From contig QPMI01000524.1 in NCBI GenBank assembly GCA_004431415.1, positions 62,001 to 126,000 of the forward strand: 64,000 bases of DNA. Direction: 5' to 3'. The notes below the pieces were generated by a model. It searched no databases. It saw only the letters and a program-made list of their open reading frames with translations, and had not been told where the DNA came from. This document shows, in pieces, positions 42,979-52,110 of the stretch (position 1 is the stretch's first letter; each line of letters starts with the position of its first letter). The stretch comes from Cyanophora paradoxa (Eukaryota; Glaucocystophyceae; Cyanophorales; Cyanophoraceae). The position numbers and the translations under genes are program-made.

Positions 42979-44092
42979 GCCATTGGTGAGGCCTGACGGG
43001 CCGCCGGCTCCGTCTGATGTGGCTGCGAGGCGGGCTGAGATTTCCCGATCGTCGGCATGTCTGTCATGCCATCAAATGCAGCAAGCTGGACGTGGGGAGA
43101 GGTGCGTACTGGCGGATCCAGTGTTCGGCTCGTTCGGGATGCGAGGCCAGGCGAGCGCGGATGCGGTCGGGTGTGACTGCGGCATCGCGCGGGTACCAGA
43201 ATCGTTCGTCGAAGAATTCCTTATATTCTGTCTTCACAGCGTGCGGCGCCGTGATAACGTGCACGAGACCGTCCACCAGTTTTGTGAGATAGGGCTTAAC
43301 AGTGCTCCTGAATTTGTCGAAGAGAATCTGGATTGCTTGCCCATCGAGGACGAGCGGGAGAGCATGTGGCGGCGGGCATCTATGTCACGGGACAGTTTGT
43401 CAGTCTGGAAGCCCCGGCGATGTGCATCAAGAGCTGCCATGTTTCGATTTGTCCAGGAGGTTAATGCTGCAAAGTAACGCGACCAGCAGTCTTCGGGAGT
43501 CGCACGGTCTGAGGCGCCCGGGAAAATTGGGGCGGTTTCTAGGGGATGGGTAGTAATGGAGTTCCGTCTCCGGGCGTTGAGCTACTTCAAAATTGTGGAG
43601 TTCAACAGTTTGCTCGAGTTGTGTAAGGTAGTGTAGTGGGGACGAGCTGGAGCTGTCTGCGTTGTCGGGGCAAGTGCCGGTGGGGTCCAGACGTGTCAGC
43701 GTGGCGCGCCCAAGCTGAGAGGCATCCTGGACTTGAAGCAGGATACCGGAGTCATGCTCCTTCGTTCCTGGGGTGAATATTCTTGGGGGCCGGTCGCGGC
43801 GTTGGCGGTATTGGAGGAGTTGGGCGTCGCTGAGGTCAGGCGATTCGGCCGCGTATTTAATTGCGTCCACGAGGGCATTCATGAGCGCTTGGACTGCCCG
43901 CTTGACCCGCTTCGGGTAGTTTGGATGCGTCCGTTGTTGTTCTGTGGGGTGGAGGATGAGGTTTACTTGGGGTGAGGAGCGGGACAACCAGGTCTGGACG
44001 TGCAGCTTTGCTCTGACGCGTGTTTCTGCTGGTTGCGCCAAGTAGGTGAAGACTGGGGTAGGGCTGGGTTGAGGGCGTACGCTGGGGCGCAC
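42979..44092 (-). pseudogene. Endonuclease-RT linker, frame-shifted
   Basis: Coding text alternates between two frames: 44092 to ~43490 (FTYLAQPAETRVRAKLHVQT), then CWSRYFAALTSWTNRNMAAL (~43490-43370), then VKPYLTKLVDGLVHVITAPH and FFDERFWYPRDAAVTPDRIR (~43370-43064). None of the frames is stopped within its own segment, so the breaks look like small indels. Confidence 0.5.
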
Positions 44093-44109
44093 CGCATTCC
44101 CTTCATTAT

Positions 44110-44978
44110 CTAGCGAGGAGAAAAGCCCTCAATGTTGAATGAGGTGATCACGGGGAAGTGGTCGGAGCGGATTGCGGTCAGGACTCGGGCAGTGTAGAGT
44201 GTGCGAGTGGCCTGCATTCGCGCTGCCAGAGTTTCAGACGCAAGGATCCCATCCAGTCGCGCAGCCGTGTGGAGGCGCTGTGGGGCTGGAGTGTCTGGGC
44301 CTTCGCCCTGGGGCCCCGTCCGAGCAGCCTTAACCCAGGTAATATCCCCTGGAGTGCCGAGGTCGATCAGCTGCCAGTCGTGGAGCAGCGTTGTCCAGAA
44401 ATCCCGCTCAGGGGCTGATTTGCGAGCTCGGGCCGTGGAGATGCGGTCGCGGCGAGGGTCATGGACCGCATTAAAGTCACCCATTAGCACTAGTTCGGTG
44501 TGTTTGAAATCCTTGTGTCTCCAGTCATTCAGGACAGTTGTAGTTAAATATTCCATGACGTCATCTAGTTCGCTCTGGGGAAGTGAGCGATGGGCATGTA
44601 CACGTTCAGGACAAGGAGCCGCTCGGCTGGAGATTTCTGATAAAGAATACCAATTAGGCGGCCGGGACTGAATAAGTTTTGACAATGTCGTGTTTGAATC
44701 GGTTGTGCACCACAGGGCGACGCCTTTGCCGCGTCCGGCCTCGTCAGCGTTGGTGGGGCCTGAGACGTAGAGAGTTCCTTCAGGGCGGGTGCGATGTATG
44801 GTGCGTACGAGTCCTTGCATTCGTGCGCCTGGCAGGCTGAGTTCTTGGAAAGCTGCAAAGTCCGCAGCCCAGGTCCCACGGTTTCGTTGAGAGCCGTTAG
44901 AAGGCGGTCTGCCGGTCACGTAAGGTCTCGAGCAGTCCCTGGACGTTCCAAGTGACGCAGCGAATCTCAGAGTTGAGC
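44110..44978 (-). pseudogene. APE-type endonuclease domain
   Basis: The opening motif CVTWNVQGLLETL (~44975-44935) is in one frame and the rest (44919-44110) in another. Motifs there: DFAAFQELSL (metal-binding Glu), GRGKGVALWC, LVLMGDFNAVHDP (GDFN, catalytic Asp/Asn), GDITWV with ARLDGILAS, and RSDHFPVITSF (SDH catalytic pair). The NVYMP block is in yet another frame near 44600, implying paired indels. All known catalytic residues are present on the DNA. It nicks target DNA to prime reverse transcription. Confidence 0.78.
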
Positions 44979-45238
44979 CGTGGGCAGGCCGCGGAGGGCT
45001 GCCGAGGCCCGGCCCCTGAGAACGAAACGTCGTTCATCGTTGGGCGAGGATAGATGGCGGTGTTCTGATAGAAATTAGGTGGGTACAGTTCCCCAAGCGA
45101 GAGGGGAGCTGGAGGTAGCGGCTGGGCGCTCGCAGGGGCGGGGCCGGGACTTTCGTCGTTTAGGTCTTCGAAGTCGGATTCCGGGGGTCCAGGTCGGGTC
45201 CCCCACGGCGTTGGTAGGGGGCCGGGGGGGCGTCGCTG

Positions 45239-45919
45239 TCAGATGAGTGGAACGTGGCCATGTTCGATTGCCAATCGTCGCTGAGAGGCCTTGTGTCCCG
45301 CGTTCGGAATTGAAGAACCCGGGACGCAGCCCTGCAAAGGGGCGGCGCGCCTTTTTTGTCGGGGGTGGATGTGAGGGGCCGGCGTTGCTGGCTTCAGCCG
45401 CACTGTCTTCATCTGTGTCCGCTTCCTCGTCATAGTCTGGCCATGGAGAGCTCGAGATCTCGGAGGTGCGCAGTCGTCGGGGTCCGAGTCGTAGGGCTCT
45501 GCGGGTCCAGACGCGCGCGGTCGGGTGTCTACTAGGTCAGGGAGTTCAGCATCGAAGCCGTCGCTGTCACGTGCGGCGAGTGCGGCGGTCAGCGATATCG
45601 ATGCTGCTGCCGGTGCAAGCAGTGCCGTGGCCGCCGTCAGCGGGCCCGTCGGTTCAGGGCATGGCGCCGGGGCCGCGTGAGATGTCTCAAACAGGAGGCA
45701 GAGTATGAGCAAGGGTAAGAGGCCCTGCGAAATGTGCCTTGCGGCAAGCACACGCGTCCGGCAGCTTGTGTCCGGTGTGTGGGACTGCAGTAGCGCTTGA
45801 TTCGGGCAGCGCTCGTCGTGAAAGCTGCGGCGAGCGTTGTCACAGCATTCTGGGCGTCGCCGGCAATTGCTCTTGCCAGGGAGAGGCTCGTGCGGAGGGG
45901 GCCCCGCAACGGGGCCCAA
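45239..45919 (-). pseudogene. Element ORF with signal-like hydrophobic segment and acidic stretch
   Basis: 226 codons open. SQGLLPLLILCLLFETSHAA, followed by PAPC, looks like a signal peptide or anchor with a plausible SHA-A cleavage point. After it come an Ala/Leu helix, then an acidic segment (DSDGFDAELPDLV, DSDPDD) and a basic tail. It overlaps the end of the hydrophobic ORF upstream in another frame, so the two may be parts of one reading. Confidence 0.4.
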
Positions 45920-46365
45920 GCCAGCACCGTGAACACGTCTCCTGCTGTAAGAGGTCTCAGAAGGGGAGGGCGTCGGGGGTGTGGCGCCCGCAGGGCGGGA
46001 CAGGGGCGCCGCAGGCTCCTAGGGTAGAGCAGCCGTGTGACCGCACGGGCGGTCAGGCGACGCGCGAAGGGCACGAGCATGACGCAGGCGTAGAGGAGAA
46101 GCAAACTTATCCAAGTTACCAGTGCACTGAGGGCGTAGGCGGGGAGCATGAGTGCCAGAAGCAGCCCGATGGCGACTGGGACGAGCAGTCGTTGCGCCTT
46201 TGGCGCGAGGAGGCGTAAGCTCGTCATCGCCTGTATAGAAGCCTGAGCGGTCGCAAACGCTGCAAGGAGGGCTGTGAAGCCGGCAAGAGGCAAGAATCCG
46301 TGGAGGACTCGCGATGGGAGGTCGGCGTCCAGCTTGGAGAACGCAGAGCGGGCATGCGTGTTCAT
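45637..46365 (-). pseudogene. Element ORF with multiple transmembrane segments
   Basis: Hydrophobic helices at VLHGFLPLAGFTALLAAFAT and RLLVPVAIGLLLALMLPAYA, followed by LVTWISLLLLYACVMLVPF, with basic residues between them. Membrane segments are unexpected in a LINE ORF1, which normally encodes an RNA-binding coiled-coil or RRM/zinc-knuckle protein. Its frame changes relative to neighbours. Confidence 0.45.
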
Positions 46366-46564
46366 TCGTACGGCGCAGTGCTGCAGTCCGTGCGCAGCGC
46401 GGCGTCGGGTCCTCGTTGCGAGTAGGACGGCGAGTTCGAGGAAGGAAGTGGCCGGTGTAGGCTATGGCTGAGGGCCACCGCCAACTCGTCGGTGAGTCTC
46501 CAACGGCGGCGCCAGGCCTTAGTCAAGAACCAGAGTAGGCGGTCCCAGGGTGATGGGCTCCAGT

Positions 46565-47272
46565 TTATTTTGGCTCCGCGGGGTCGTGGGCCGAACCAGA
46601 GGGCGCTGCAAGGGGGTTGAGAGTGGCGCTGACAGTAGGCCGGATAGATCGGCCGAGGCGCCGCAGCTTCTCAGCTCCCTCGTCGATGCCTGCCAGCGGG
46701 GCGAGGGCCACGAGAAGGAGGAGGAGACCCCCCAGGGTGAGTCCGGTTTGGAAACGGGAGGGTATGTGCGTGCAGGGTAGTTCTCTTGACCCGGGGGATA
46801 GTAGTTGGGCTTGGCGAGAGGACAGCAGATGCAGGCGAAGGGTCGAGCCGTCCCCCCCCTGAGCCCACGGTTGTGCAGGCAAGGGCCTCATGATCAGAAT
46901 CAGCGATGTGGGTACGTCCGCGCTGAGTAGCCCGAGCAGCCGGCTAGAGAAGGAGAGCAGAAGCGTATTTTCAAGGTTGTCCCCGACACGGAACTGAGAG
47001 GAGAGGTACAGCAGAAGGCCGTAGAGTCGGAGCATCGCGGGCAACAGCTCTAAGGTAAGTAGATGCCGTAGCGACGAGGCGGGGGGGCCGGTGGTGTCCC
47101 GGGGGCTACGGGCTTCAGGGCGGGGGTGCCTGCTGCATTCGAGCGCCGAGCAGTAAAAGTCTGGTCGGGCTCGAGGGCCGGGGGCCGCCGGCTGGTGGCG
47201 TATACACGACGGGCCTTGTCCCTGCAGCTTCGCGGTCGCTTCGAGTTCCGGTACCAGCGCGCGCGCCAGCAT
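46565..47272 (-). pseudogene. Element ORF with hydrophobic segments
   Basis: 235 codons open. Hydrophobic stretches include LLPAMLRLYGLLLYLSSQ, LLGLLSADVPTSLILIM and TGLTLGGLLLLLVALAPLAG. With the next ORF this makes about five to six possible membrane helices upstream of the endonuclease. No family is recognised. Confidence 0.4.
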
Positions 47273-48041
47273 CTTCGAGGCCTGGAGAGGCTACGCGGTG
47301 CGCGACAGTCGACGCGTAGGCGGGGTCTGCTAGCTTGTGTTCTAGTGTCGGGGCTATAGCTAGCGCTGACGCCCTAGCGACTTCGCGCGCGAATACAGGG
47401 GCTGTATCGAGACCTGGTGCGCTAGCGCCAACTTTCCGGGTATTTGGCATGTTAATGTACCGGGCTAACGGTGATTGGTGTTTGGCGAGCGAATCAGATG
47501 CTAGGGCGTACTCGGCTGGAAAGGAGTTTTTTTCTCGTCTGAGCAACGCCTCCCGCGGCCGGGATGCAGGCGACGGGACAGGGGGAAGAGGCTCGCCCGG
47601 GGTAGGAGCGAGCGGCTCGCCTAAGCGCAGGCTTGTACGCCAGCGTCGGCGGCCCTGTGCGGGTGAGGAGGCGTTCGAGTTACCCAGTGACGCCCAAGCT
47701 AGTTCCTTGGTTGCTGGGGCCCATTCCGGCGGCTTCCGGGGACCGTGGACTGCAGCCGCTGGCCGGGAGCCATGGTAGTCTGTCCGGGCCGTTGAGGAGT
47801 CGTCGGTGTGCTCCGTACCGGGGCTAGGCTGCAGCTCAGGCGGTGCAGGCGCACACGCAAGGTGGATGCCGTGCTCCTGACCGACGCGTTGCGATGGAGC
47901 GCGCCCTCCCGCCTGCACTGGCCGGTTTCTGGCAGCTACGATGCGCCCGAAGAGCTCTACTAGCCCCGAACGGCGTGTTCCGGTCTGCGCCGCTGCCATG
48001 TTGCGGCCGTAGCTGACCGCCTCTCGCATTGTTAGGAGCAC
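47115..48041 (-). pseudogene. Element 5' ORF, disordered Pro/Ser/Ala-rich protein
   Basis: 308 codons open, overlapping the next ORF by 158 bp in another frame. It starts in the last 5' monomer (TMREAVSYGRN recalls the LREAVSYGP word translated from the other monomers) and continues as a low-complexity, Arg/Pro/Ser-rich sequence. It could be the N-terminal part of an ORF1. Confidence 0.35.
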
Positions 48042-48755
48042 GGCCCGCGGGGCGAGGGCGAAGGCTCTTCCTCTACCGAGCTCCAGGTGGGCTCCACCTC
48101 GGGCAGCCCCGAGGCCGGGCTGAGCCGCGCGCAGGGGTCGAGTCGCTCAGCCGGCGAGACGGGGCGGTGAGGGCAGCACGAGGACCCGTGCCCGCGAGGG
48201 GTCCGCTTGGGCTCCCGACGGGGTCCTTGTCGGTCCTTCCTCGGCCCCGACCGCGGTACGCCTCCCGCGGCTGGCGTTGGGGCGGGGCTGACAGTTGCTC
48301 GCAGATCGGAAGGCGAGGCGCGCGAGAGCGATGGGGCGGGCACACAGGGAGGGCCCTCAGTGCGCCGCGCTTCATTCTTGATTACAGTGAGCGTCCGCCG
48401 GGCGGGCGCCGGGGCGTGGTTGACAGCCGCTCGCGGGTCAGGGGCGAGGCGCGCGAGGACGACGGCTCGGGCGCGCTGGGGGGTCCGCGGTACGCTGCGT
48501 GTCAGCCTCGATCTCGGTGAGCGCACGCACGGTGGGCGCCGGGCCGTAGCTGACCGCCCCTCGCAGTGCTAGGAGCGAGACCCGCGAGGGCGAGGGCGAG
48601 GGCTCGGGCGTGCGGGGGAGGGGCTCGGCGCGCAGCGTTTCGGCCTCGATCGCGGTAAGCGCCCGCACGGCTGGCGCCGGGCCGTGGCTGATCGCCTCTC
48701 GCAGTGCTAGGAGCGAGACCCGCGAGGCGAGGGCGAGGGCTCGGGCGCGCCGGGG
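48006..48755. repeat. 5'-end monomers of the retrotransposon
   Basis: A ~135-bp unit with the core GCTGACCGCC…CTCGCAGTGCTAGGAGC repeats in diverged form, with cores near 48006, 48281, 48416, 48546 and 48682. Tandem 5' monomers act as promoters in several LINE families, which is the likely role here (inference). Confidence 0.7.
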
Positions 48756-48812
48756 GGGCCTCGGCGCGCAGCGTTTCGGCCTCGATCGCGGTGAGCGCCC
48801 GCACGGTGGGCG

Positions 48813-49019
48813 CCGGCGCGCCCGAGCCCTCGCCCTCGCCCCCGCGGGTCTCGCTCCTAGCACTGCGAGAGGCGGTCAGCTACGGCCCGGCGCCAGCCGT
48901 GCGGGCGCTCACCGCGATCGAGGCCGAAACGCTGCGCGCCGAGCCCCTCCCCCGCATGCCCGAACCCTCGCCCTCGCCCTCGCGGGTCTCGCTCCTAGCA
49001 CTGCGAGAGGCGGTCAGCT
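48813..49019. repeat. Inverted 5' terminal segment of the retrotransposon
   Basis: This ~207-bp segment is the reverse complement, with few mismatches, of 48547-48755, leaving a ~57-bp loop. Examples: AGGGCTCGGGCGCGCCGG (48738-48755) against CCGGCGCGCCCGAGCCCT (48813-48830). The element ends exactly at the target-site duplication. Confidence 0.8.
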
Positions 49020-49037
49020 ACGGACCGTCGGACCACA
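49020..49037. repeat. Target-site duplication, 5' copy
   Basis: ACGGACCGTCGGACCACA, identical to 33411-33428; the element starts at 49019 on the minus strand. Confidence 0.88.
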
Positions 49038-49145
49038 GATCTCTAGCTCTCGCTGCTCGTGATCGATATCCTCGATCGCGATACCAGTAACGTTAACGTA
49101 CTACGGAACCGCTGAGCGCCGAATATCAGTAACGTACTTCGTGAA

Positions 49146-51400
49146 ATGGGCATCTTGTCGGATATCAAGAGTGCTGTGGTGCAGTCCAACTTGTACGGTT
49201 TCAGCAGCACCGATTGCTCCGGATCCAAGGTTTATTCGAAGTCGTTCGACCGTTATCTGGGGTCAAGCGACAAGCAAACTGTCTGCTCGTCGACCGGCGT
49301 GCAATCCTATTCCGCGGACAATCCGACCTTCGCCTTTGGCAGCAATTGGTCCTGCGCGCCATGGTTCGTATGTAGAAGTATACGTATACGCGTACGTATA
49401 CGTATATATATACGCACATGCATATATATGCACACATGGATATCCGATGATCGATGCATAGGCCTGCGCATACGTATATATACCTGATGACGTCGACACC
49501 GTTCAAATTCATGCGATAATATCGGCTTTAATTCTGATACATACCCTTCTGACGCGTTTGTACACGCAGCAAGCAAACCTATGGATATCCATTCACGGAC
49601 AAGGGCTGCAGCGAGGCTGTCATCGGTACATACGGCAATAGCGGCGCGCTCCCAGCCGGTGCGACATCGATATTATGATATGTATAGCTATATAGTGTCA
49701 ATATTTTCGTGCCTGGCCATGCTAATGTGCACCTGGCCGGATCCGGAGTCGTCAATTCTAGCTCTAACGTGCACGTGCGCATGTGCCACGGTGCATGGTG
49801 CAGTTGTGCAACAGAACGGCGGAGACATCGCCGAATTGATTATCGAAACCTGTCAGCAATACGACCCCATCTACTGTTCCAAGGAAGCCGATTACTTCAA
49901 ACTTGAGCCTGGTATCAAAGGTGCACGCATTTCTGTCGCCTTGTGATGCATATGAATAGTCATCACGAAATATTATATACTACGATGATATATATCTAAT
50001 CGATGATCATGATCATGCATATGATCTTGCATATGAATAGTCATTATGAGCAAATTGCAAGGCCACCAACACCGCATCGCATGCGCAGGCCTCTCTGGGA
50101 CTACGATGGGCTGCACGCAGTGCCCTCCATACGTCACGGCGACCTACACGGATGCGAGCTGCAACGTTCCCACCGGCAAGATTTATCTCGGCCATACCAT
50201 AAAAGACCTCCCCTCGATTGAAAAGTTCCAGGTACCGTTGTACCCGCACCGAATTTTACTTATATACGTATACCTCGTATAACTAAATGATGATGCAAAT
50301 GAGCACGTGCACAAAATCTAAATATTAATTGACCCTACGCACGCACGAAATTAATAATGTGCACGTGGCATGCGCAGAGTTACTGCACGGAATCGGGAGG
50401 GAATTATTTCAAAGTACACGGCATCGGCACTTACTCAACAGATTGCCTGCCCTGCACGGAATCGTGCGCGCGCCCCTTTCTTCCCCCCCCCTCTTTCCCC
50501 CCGCCCCCCCCCCCCCCCCCCCCCCCCTCCCCCGTCCTGCAGCCTGCAGCTGGCATCCTGCCGCAGCTTTAACCCGCATTATTGACTCTGCGCACAGGGT
50601 CGAGGCTACTGCTTTCGCTGCGGGATCATGGTTCTGGAAGAATGGTGGCATACCAGATCCCACCGCGAGAGGCTGGTACGAGGTGTATGACGAAACGGGG
50701 ACAGCAAGCACCTACCACGACTGGAATTGGTGCACATGCGGTGGATGCATGCTCAAATGCACTGTATCTCAAATAATACGTATTACTAAGTTAGCTGTAG
50801 TCGCGATTGCAGCGCTAGAATCAATATCCGTCCGTAACCGCAACTTAAATTAACCTGAACACCAACTCAAATTAAACTCAACACCGCGGCAGGGTTTTGT
50901 CCAAAGGATTCACGAGTGGATTCAACGTCACAGGGGTGCGATCCACGGAGGGCGGTCCGATTACTATCACGAAGCGGGCCTTCTCGGAGCCCAACAATGT
51001 CGGAGTGGAGTGGGACGCGGTCAACGACACGCTCTACGATGTCTCGACGGCGGAGGTGCACGCGCTCGCATTCAATGATTTGTATATTATGAAGTTTGCT
51101 TGTTTTGGGGAGCCGACGCGCCGACTATGGGCTGCAGGAGGATGCAGGCTACTTCGTGACGGAGCTCGAGGAGGACTTTGCGGAGGCCGAAGCGTGCGCG
51201 GAGGCCGTCGGCTCGGACCTCGTGCGTGCGAGTCGTGCCCGCGCGCGTGACCCGCGGCCCTGATTATGATCCCCCCGGCCCCCTGCAGGCTGCACTCGCG
51301 ATCGCCGACGGGTTTGATCTAGGCGCGCGCACGCCGTACGCGTGGACGCTTCGATTCGAACACGAGTTCAATAGATCTAGGGTTTGTAGAAATTCATTCG
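49146..51400 (+). CDS. Orphan cysteine-rich protein
   Basis: First ATG at 49146. Exons joined in frame: 49146-49363, 49570 to ~49660, ~49804-49921, ~50080-50231, then about 50377-50465, an exon around 50600-50760, 50893-51085 and further pieces to ~51400. Cys-rich blocks recur: STDCSGSKVYS, GCTQCPPYVTATYTDASC, SYCTESGGNYFKVHG with DCLPCTESC, and DWNWCTCGGCMLKC. A Cys-poor, acidic part follows (EGGPITITKRAFSEPN, LQEDAGYFVTELEEDF). The paired cysteines suggest a secreted or luminal disulphide-rich protein, but no signal peptide is seen at this start, so an upstream exon may exist. Introns are AT-rich and contain TATACGTATA-type repeats, unlike those of nearby genes. The end is not certain. The retrotransposon lies just 126 bp upstream of this ATG. 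Confidence 0.6.
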
Positions 51401-51449
51401 ACGATCATGCCATTGACATATGCATGATCACATGATGATGATCGAGACT

Positions 51450-52110
51450 GTGCGCTCGCAATTGCGCTGAGGTATATTCCGGTACGACGGTACCGCGGGT
51501 CGCTATCAATGCGTGTGCCACGGTAACGGAGGCCATGGGGGCCGCGGCCGGGGATCGCGTACTTGCACGTCATGATCACACCAACGCGTTTGCAACTGCG
51601 GCGTGGATCATGATCAGCCCTCCCGTGTCTGGCACACCAGGCTCTCAGCTGATCACGAGCAACCATTGCAAGGAATTCAAATGATTTGAAGGTAGCCTAT
51701 AGCTAGTAGAAGACCAATTCATATAGCGCTACAGTACTAGTACCCAGTGCACGTGTGACTAGTGGACGCTGAAATTGAAGTACCGGAAAATCAGAGTTAA
51801 CGTTTGCGCCGGCCACTGCGTCAACGTGCACGCGTGTCGGAAATTACTCGGAATAATTATTCGGAGCACTTCAGCTACGTATACTAGTACATGCGCATCT
51901 CCCTAGCTGTCTCAAAGTCAATCGATTGTCGCATGCGCAAGCACCAATCATCTTAGATTCCGATCGCGCGCTCGAGGCCGCCAGGCCGGGCCCATGCACA
52001 TTAAGCAGCGGTCTGGATCGACATTCGGCCGAGTCGCCGGAGACAGCGGCGGGCAGGCTTGACCTGTCCGGGGAAACGCTCTGTTCCTTTGCTCTTCTCT
52101 GGGGCGAGCT
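51450..52110. other. Convergent spacer, no gene recognised
   Basis: Moderate-GC DNA between the ends of the Cys-rich gene (+) and the ClpB gene (-). A possible last exon of the Cys-rich gene around 51480-51560 could not be confirmed. Confidence 0.4.

Larger units (their letters stand above)
33429..49019 (-). mobile_element. Giant APE-type non-LTR retrotransposon with Ulp1-like protease module
   Basis: A ~15.6-kb LINE-like element oriented right to left. The 18-bp direct repeat ACGGACCGTCGGACCACA flanks it exactly, and its minus-strand 3' end is GTTGTTCAAAAAAA followed at once by the repeat, as expected for target-primed reverse transcription. In 5' to 3' order it carries: GC-rich monomers with an inverted 5' end; hydrophobic ORFs; an acidic linker; APE endonuclease; reverse transcriptase; the first half of RNase H; an unknown region; two Ulp1/C48-like domains; an acidic linker; the last RNase H motif; a zinc knuckle and IWKTRC C-terminal segment; and a C2HC-finger ORF. 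Several frame changes separate these parts, so this copy is probably inactive unless they are assembly errors. Length is well above the 4-8 kb usual for LINEs. Confidence 0.85.

Noticed and set aside
48438-49090. ORFs on both strands through the retrotransposon 5' repeats
   Set aside because: They follow the monomer repeats and their inversion; only the one leading into 47115-48041 is kept as a possible element ORF.
49364-49500. TATACGTA-type alternating repeat as a promoter or origin
   Set aside because: It lies within the first intron of the Cys-rich gene, and simple purine-pyrimidine alternation gives no specific support.
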